A DNA stretch of 64,000 nucleotides, taken from contig OY730171.1 in NCBI GenBank assembly GCA_963422465.1, positions 2,480,001 to 2,544,000 on the forward strand, read 5' to 3'. Positions 61,756 to 64,000 of the stretch are shown here, piece after piece; within the stretch, counting starts at the first letter, position 1; each line of letters begins with the position of its first letter. Made by a program: the position numbers and the translations under genes. The notes below the pieces were generated by a model that saw nothing but the letters and a program-made list of their open reading frames with translations, did not search any database and was not told where the DNA came from. This stretch comes from Lichina pygmaea. Taxonomy: Eukaryota; Ascomycota; Lichinomycetes; Lichinales; Lichinaceae.

Positions 61756-64000
61756 GGAGGATCCGTATCGTGATTCTCCCGGTCGGTGAACGAAGGCTGG
61801 CTTAGGCGGATGGCAGCTGCAGATGAGCGATAGGAACGGGCTCGTGCCTTCACCTATACGGTAGTCTATCTACGAGCCGACGACACACCACGGCGCCGCG
61901 GCTTCCTTTCACGGAGAAGCGGTCTTGGACGGCTAGCGTCGGCAAAGCATGACAACGATCGCTATCAGGCGTGGCTATCCATTCGAACGTGGCCGTTGGT
62001 GGCAGTGGCTCATCCGAACTCTGTCAAGCCAGCTAGCTACGGTCGCAACATCGGAGCACAGGTAAGCTGAACTCTGAGCCGGTGACATCGTCGAATTTAT
62101 TGTGTTATGCCTGTCCTGGCCATCTAACCGAGTCGGCTTGCTGTGCGATGAGGTTGACCTGCATGGAGGCTGGATTAGTAAGAATCTTATTGGGGTACGT
62201 ACACGTACGAGTACATACGTACATCTGTTAGTAATCAACTCAAAGCGATGATCATACGTTACGTAAGCAGGTGTCGAGTACGTTACGTAATTCCACTGGG
62301 GTACGATACTCTACTGTACCGACTTACGGTCAATAGACCCTATCGTCCTACCCTCGTACTTCCGTACTTATAAAACATTCATCTAGAGCTACTACCACGT
62401 CAGTCGAACAGCACCACGATGGCGATACGACCTTTGCCAGACTATATTTGGTCTCCAAGTGGGCGAACAGGAGGAGGTATTGTTCTATTCTCATTCCCAC
62501 AATCCCTCTCCCCCCCCCCCCTTCGTCCCGCCCTGCCCCCTCCCTCTCCCTCTCCCTTCCCACCTTCATCGACTCCCCCCCCCCCCCCCCCCCCCACCAC
62601 AATCTCTCAAACGTCCGGCTGCCCGCTTCTTCTAAGATAGCCGAGCGGTGAAGTCGTCAGCTCCCGCCTCGGTACCGTAGAAGCGTGCCTGCCCCACCCA
62701 GTGTCTGCCCGCGCCCGCGCCCGCTCGAGTCCCCGCCACCTCCCTGCAGGAGCTCAAACTGCCAATGAAACGTTCCCTCGATATCAACGATGAACGATGA
62801 CGCGGTGCACGTACGGTGACTTGGAGCGTACGGTACGTGACACCTTGCTGTGCTTACGAACCGGCACGACTGCCTGGTAGGTCTGCCAGCGGGCTAGGCG
62901 TTTGTCTGGGGATGGCGCACCTTGACCGCCCGTCGTCGTCCTATACGTCCCGCTGCCAGTCAAGTCCTCGACAAGATAGCTTTATGACGGTCGTGAGATG
63001 GGCGATGCGATGAGCGTTCACTCGGCGAGTAGGTAGTCAGGGCCAATAGGTGGCCGGCCATTCTATTCTCGGCATGGAGTAAACTCGATAGGTTGTGACG
63101 GTGCCCTCGAAAGTTCTAGAGCTTACCTCTGGGATGGTGGTGGTGTTGGCTGTAGATTTCCTGGAGCCTCATCGCGTCTGAGGGTATATTGGCTGGGCTA
63201 TTGCTAGGGGTCCTGACCTCCGCACCGAGGCTGATGACGGCGCGAGGAGGGTCAGGGATGAGATTGAAGTGTACGGTACGGGATCGCAGCTACTGCTCTG
63301 CCAGGCCATCGAAGTGATTCCATCGGACCCGCTGGAAGAGCACGATGTTGAAGGCCCCGGTGTCGAGGCAGGTCCGGCCTCGCGACGCGACGCTACTGTA
63401 GCAGGACGGAGACACCTGCCCTTCCGGACGCCGAGACGCTCCGCGACGAAGGAGAGGAAGAAGGAAGGAGGAAGAAAGTTTGCTGCTCGTCCAGAGCTCG
63501 GATACGAACCGCGTAGGGGGCCCTCCCTCGCGCCGCCATCCCCCCGTCGGCTGGCTCGACCGAGGTCTACCACGCCAGAACGGGACAGTCCACTTGGATG
63601 ATGTGCTTGTTCATTCAAGGCCAAAGATCGTCGAACGTCGTAGGCCACACTTGGTAGACCGCCTGTTCTCGATCCGTTCGTCCTGGACATCGCTCGGCGG
63701 AAGCGTCACCGCTTCGAGCCGCAGGTCGCAGCCGGTGGAGGCGTCGTCGGCCAGAACTGCGGAGCAAAGCTTGTCCAGAGTCGGACGGTGACGGCCGAGG
63801 TCCGTGACTGTGGAGATGGTGCAACCTCGAGCCTGTGTCGAGACGGGACTTTGATATTATCAACTAAAAACGCGCCGTGCCGTACTGTCGGCGCAAAGAC
63901 TGTTATAGAAACTCCGTCGCAAACCTGAGATGATGAGTTCCTCGACTGCCACGAACGCGCTTGATGCATGCATGCAACCCAATCCGACCCAACCCAGCCC
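61756..64000. other. Right-edge interval without recognisable genes
   Basis: No gene I can support. GTACTTCCGTAC at 62356, GTAC runs at 62190-62310, C-rich tracts at 62500-62530 and 62575-62595. On the minus strand, 63135-63400 has a coding-like frame (DTGAFNIVLFQRVRWNHFDG; PDPPRAVISLGAEVRTPSNS) with one stop and a consensus GTAAGC donor at about 63125, which may be part of an unrecognised or broken gene. Confidence 0.35.
62575..62595. repeat. Poly(C) tract of 21
   Basis: In a CTCCC-rich stretch; same class as the other long C or G runs. Confidence 0.85.

Noticed and set aside
62635-62660. Possible tRNA (TAGCCGAGCGGT resembles an A box)
   Set aside because: No GGTTCGAATCC-type B box or foldable cloverleaf follows.
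1-64000. A biosynthetic gene cluster or CRISPR array
   Set aside because: No PKS, NRPS, terpene cyclase or P450 genes and no regularly spaced direct repeats with unique spacers.

Overview
The window is nuclear DNA from a filamentous ascomycete, most likely Pezizomycotina; I cannot fix the class. The evidence is: intron-poor to intron-moderate, GC-rich genes with 50-110 nt introns and CTRAC-type branch points; fungal-only families (AIM3, FMC1, BMT2, a fungal CorA-like transporter, a HeLo/PigL_N-like ankyrin protein); a decayed pogo/Fot1-type transposon whose stops look RIP-like; and many short simple-sequence and GTAC-rich repeats in the gaps.

Layout. 1-13.7 kb is an iron-uptake neighbourhood. 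The 5' end of the iron permease gene FTR1 runs off the left edge on the minus strand, and its ferroxidase partner FET3 lies 8.6 kb away on the plus strand, pointing the other way. Both promoters carry the iron-responsive GATA element ATCTGATAA. Between them sit a broken ankyrin/HeLo-like gene, a secreted protein with a split CBM52-like module, and the mitochondrial F1-ATPase assembly factor FMC1. 13.7-29 kb holds housekeeping genes: ornithine decarboxylase, a CorA-like Mg transporter, a bifunctional HPPK-DHPS folate enzyme divergent from a nitronate monooxygenase, an atypical hexokinase and a single-pass membrane protein. 29-43 kb holds PEX6 and HIS7 (divergent), a large multi-domain E2 enzyme, and AIM3, whose C-terminal domain is interrupted by in-frame stops. 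45-48 kb is a KHA1-type K+/H+ antiporter. 48.3-54.3 kb is an accessory, repeat-rich and partly AT-rich stretch: an 804-bp Mutator-like MITE with 9-bp target-site duplications, a large inverted repeat, and a decayed pogo transposase. 54.3-61.8 kb returns to housekeeping: BMT2 rRNA methyltransferase, NPT1 nicotinate phosphoribosyltransferase and an AVT1-like amino-acid transporter. 61.8-64 kb shows no recognisable gene.

How the genes relate. FET3 and FTR1 form one plasma-membrane complex for reductive iron uptake and appear to be co-regulated. The others are independent metabolic or trafficking genes; there is no biosynthetic cluster. The most unusual observations are an apparent AT-AC intron in FET3, in-frame stop codons in the conserved AIM3/BBC1 C-terminal domain, the MULE-type MITE, and a dispersed GTACGGAAGTAC motif confined to gene-free DNA. 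I found no tRNA, rRNA or CRISPR array.
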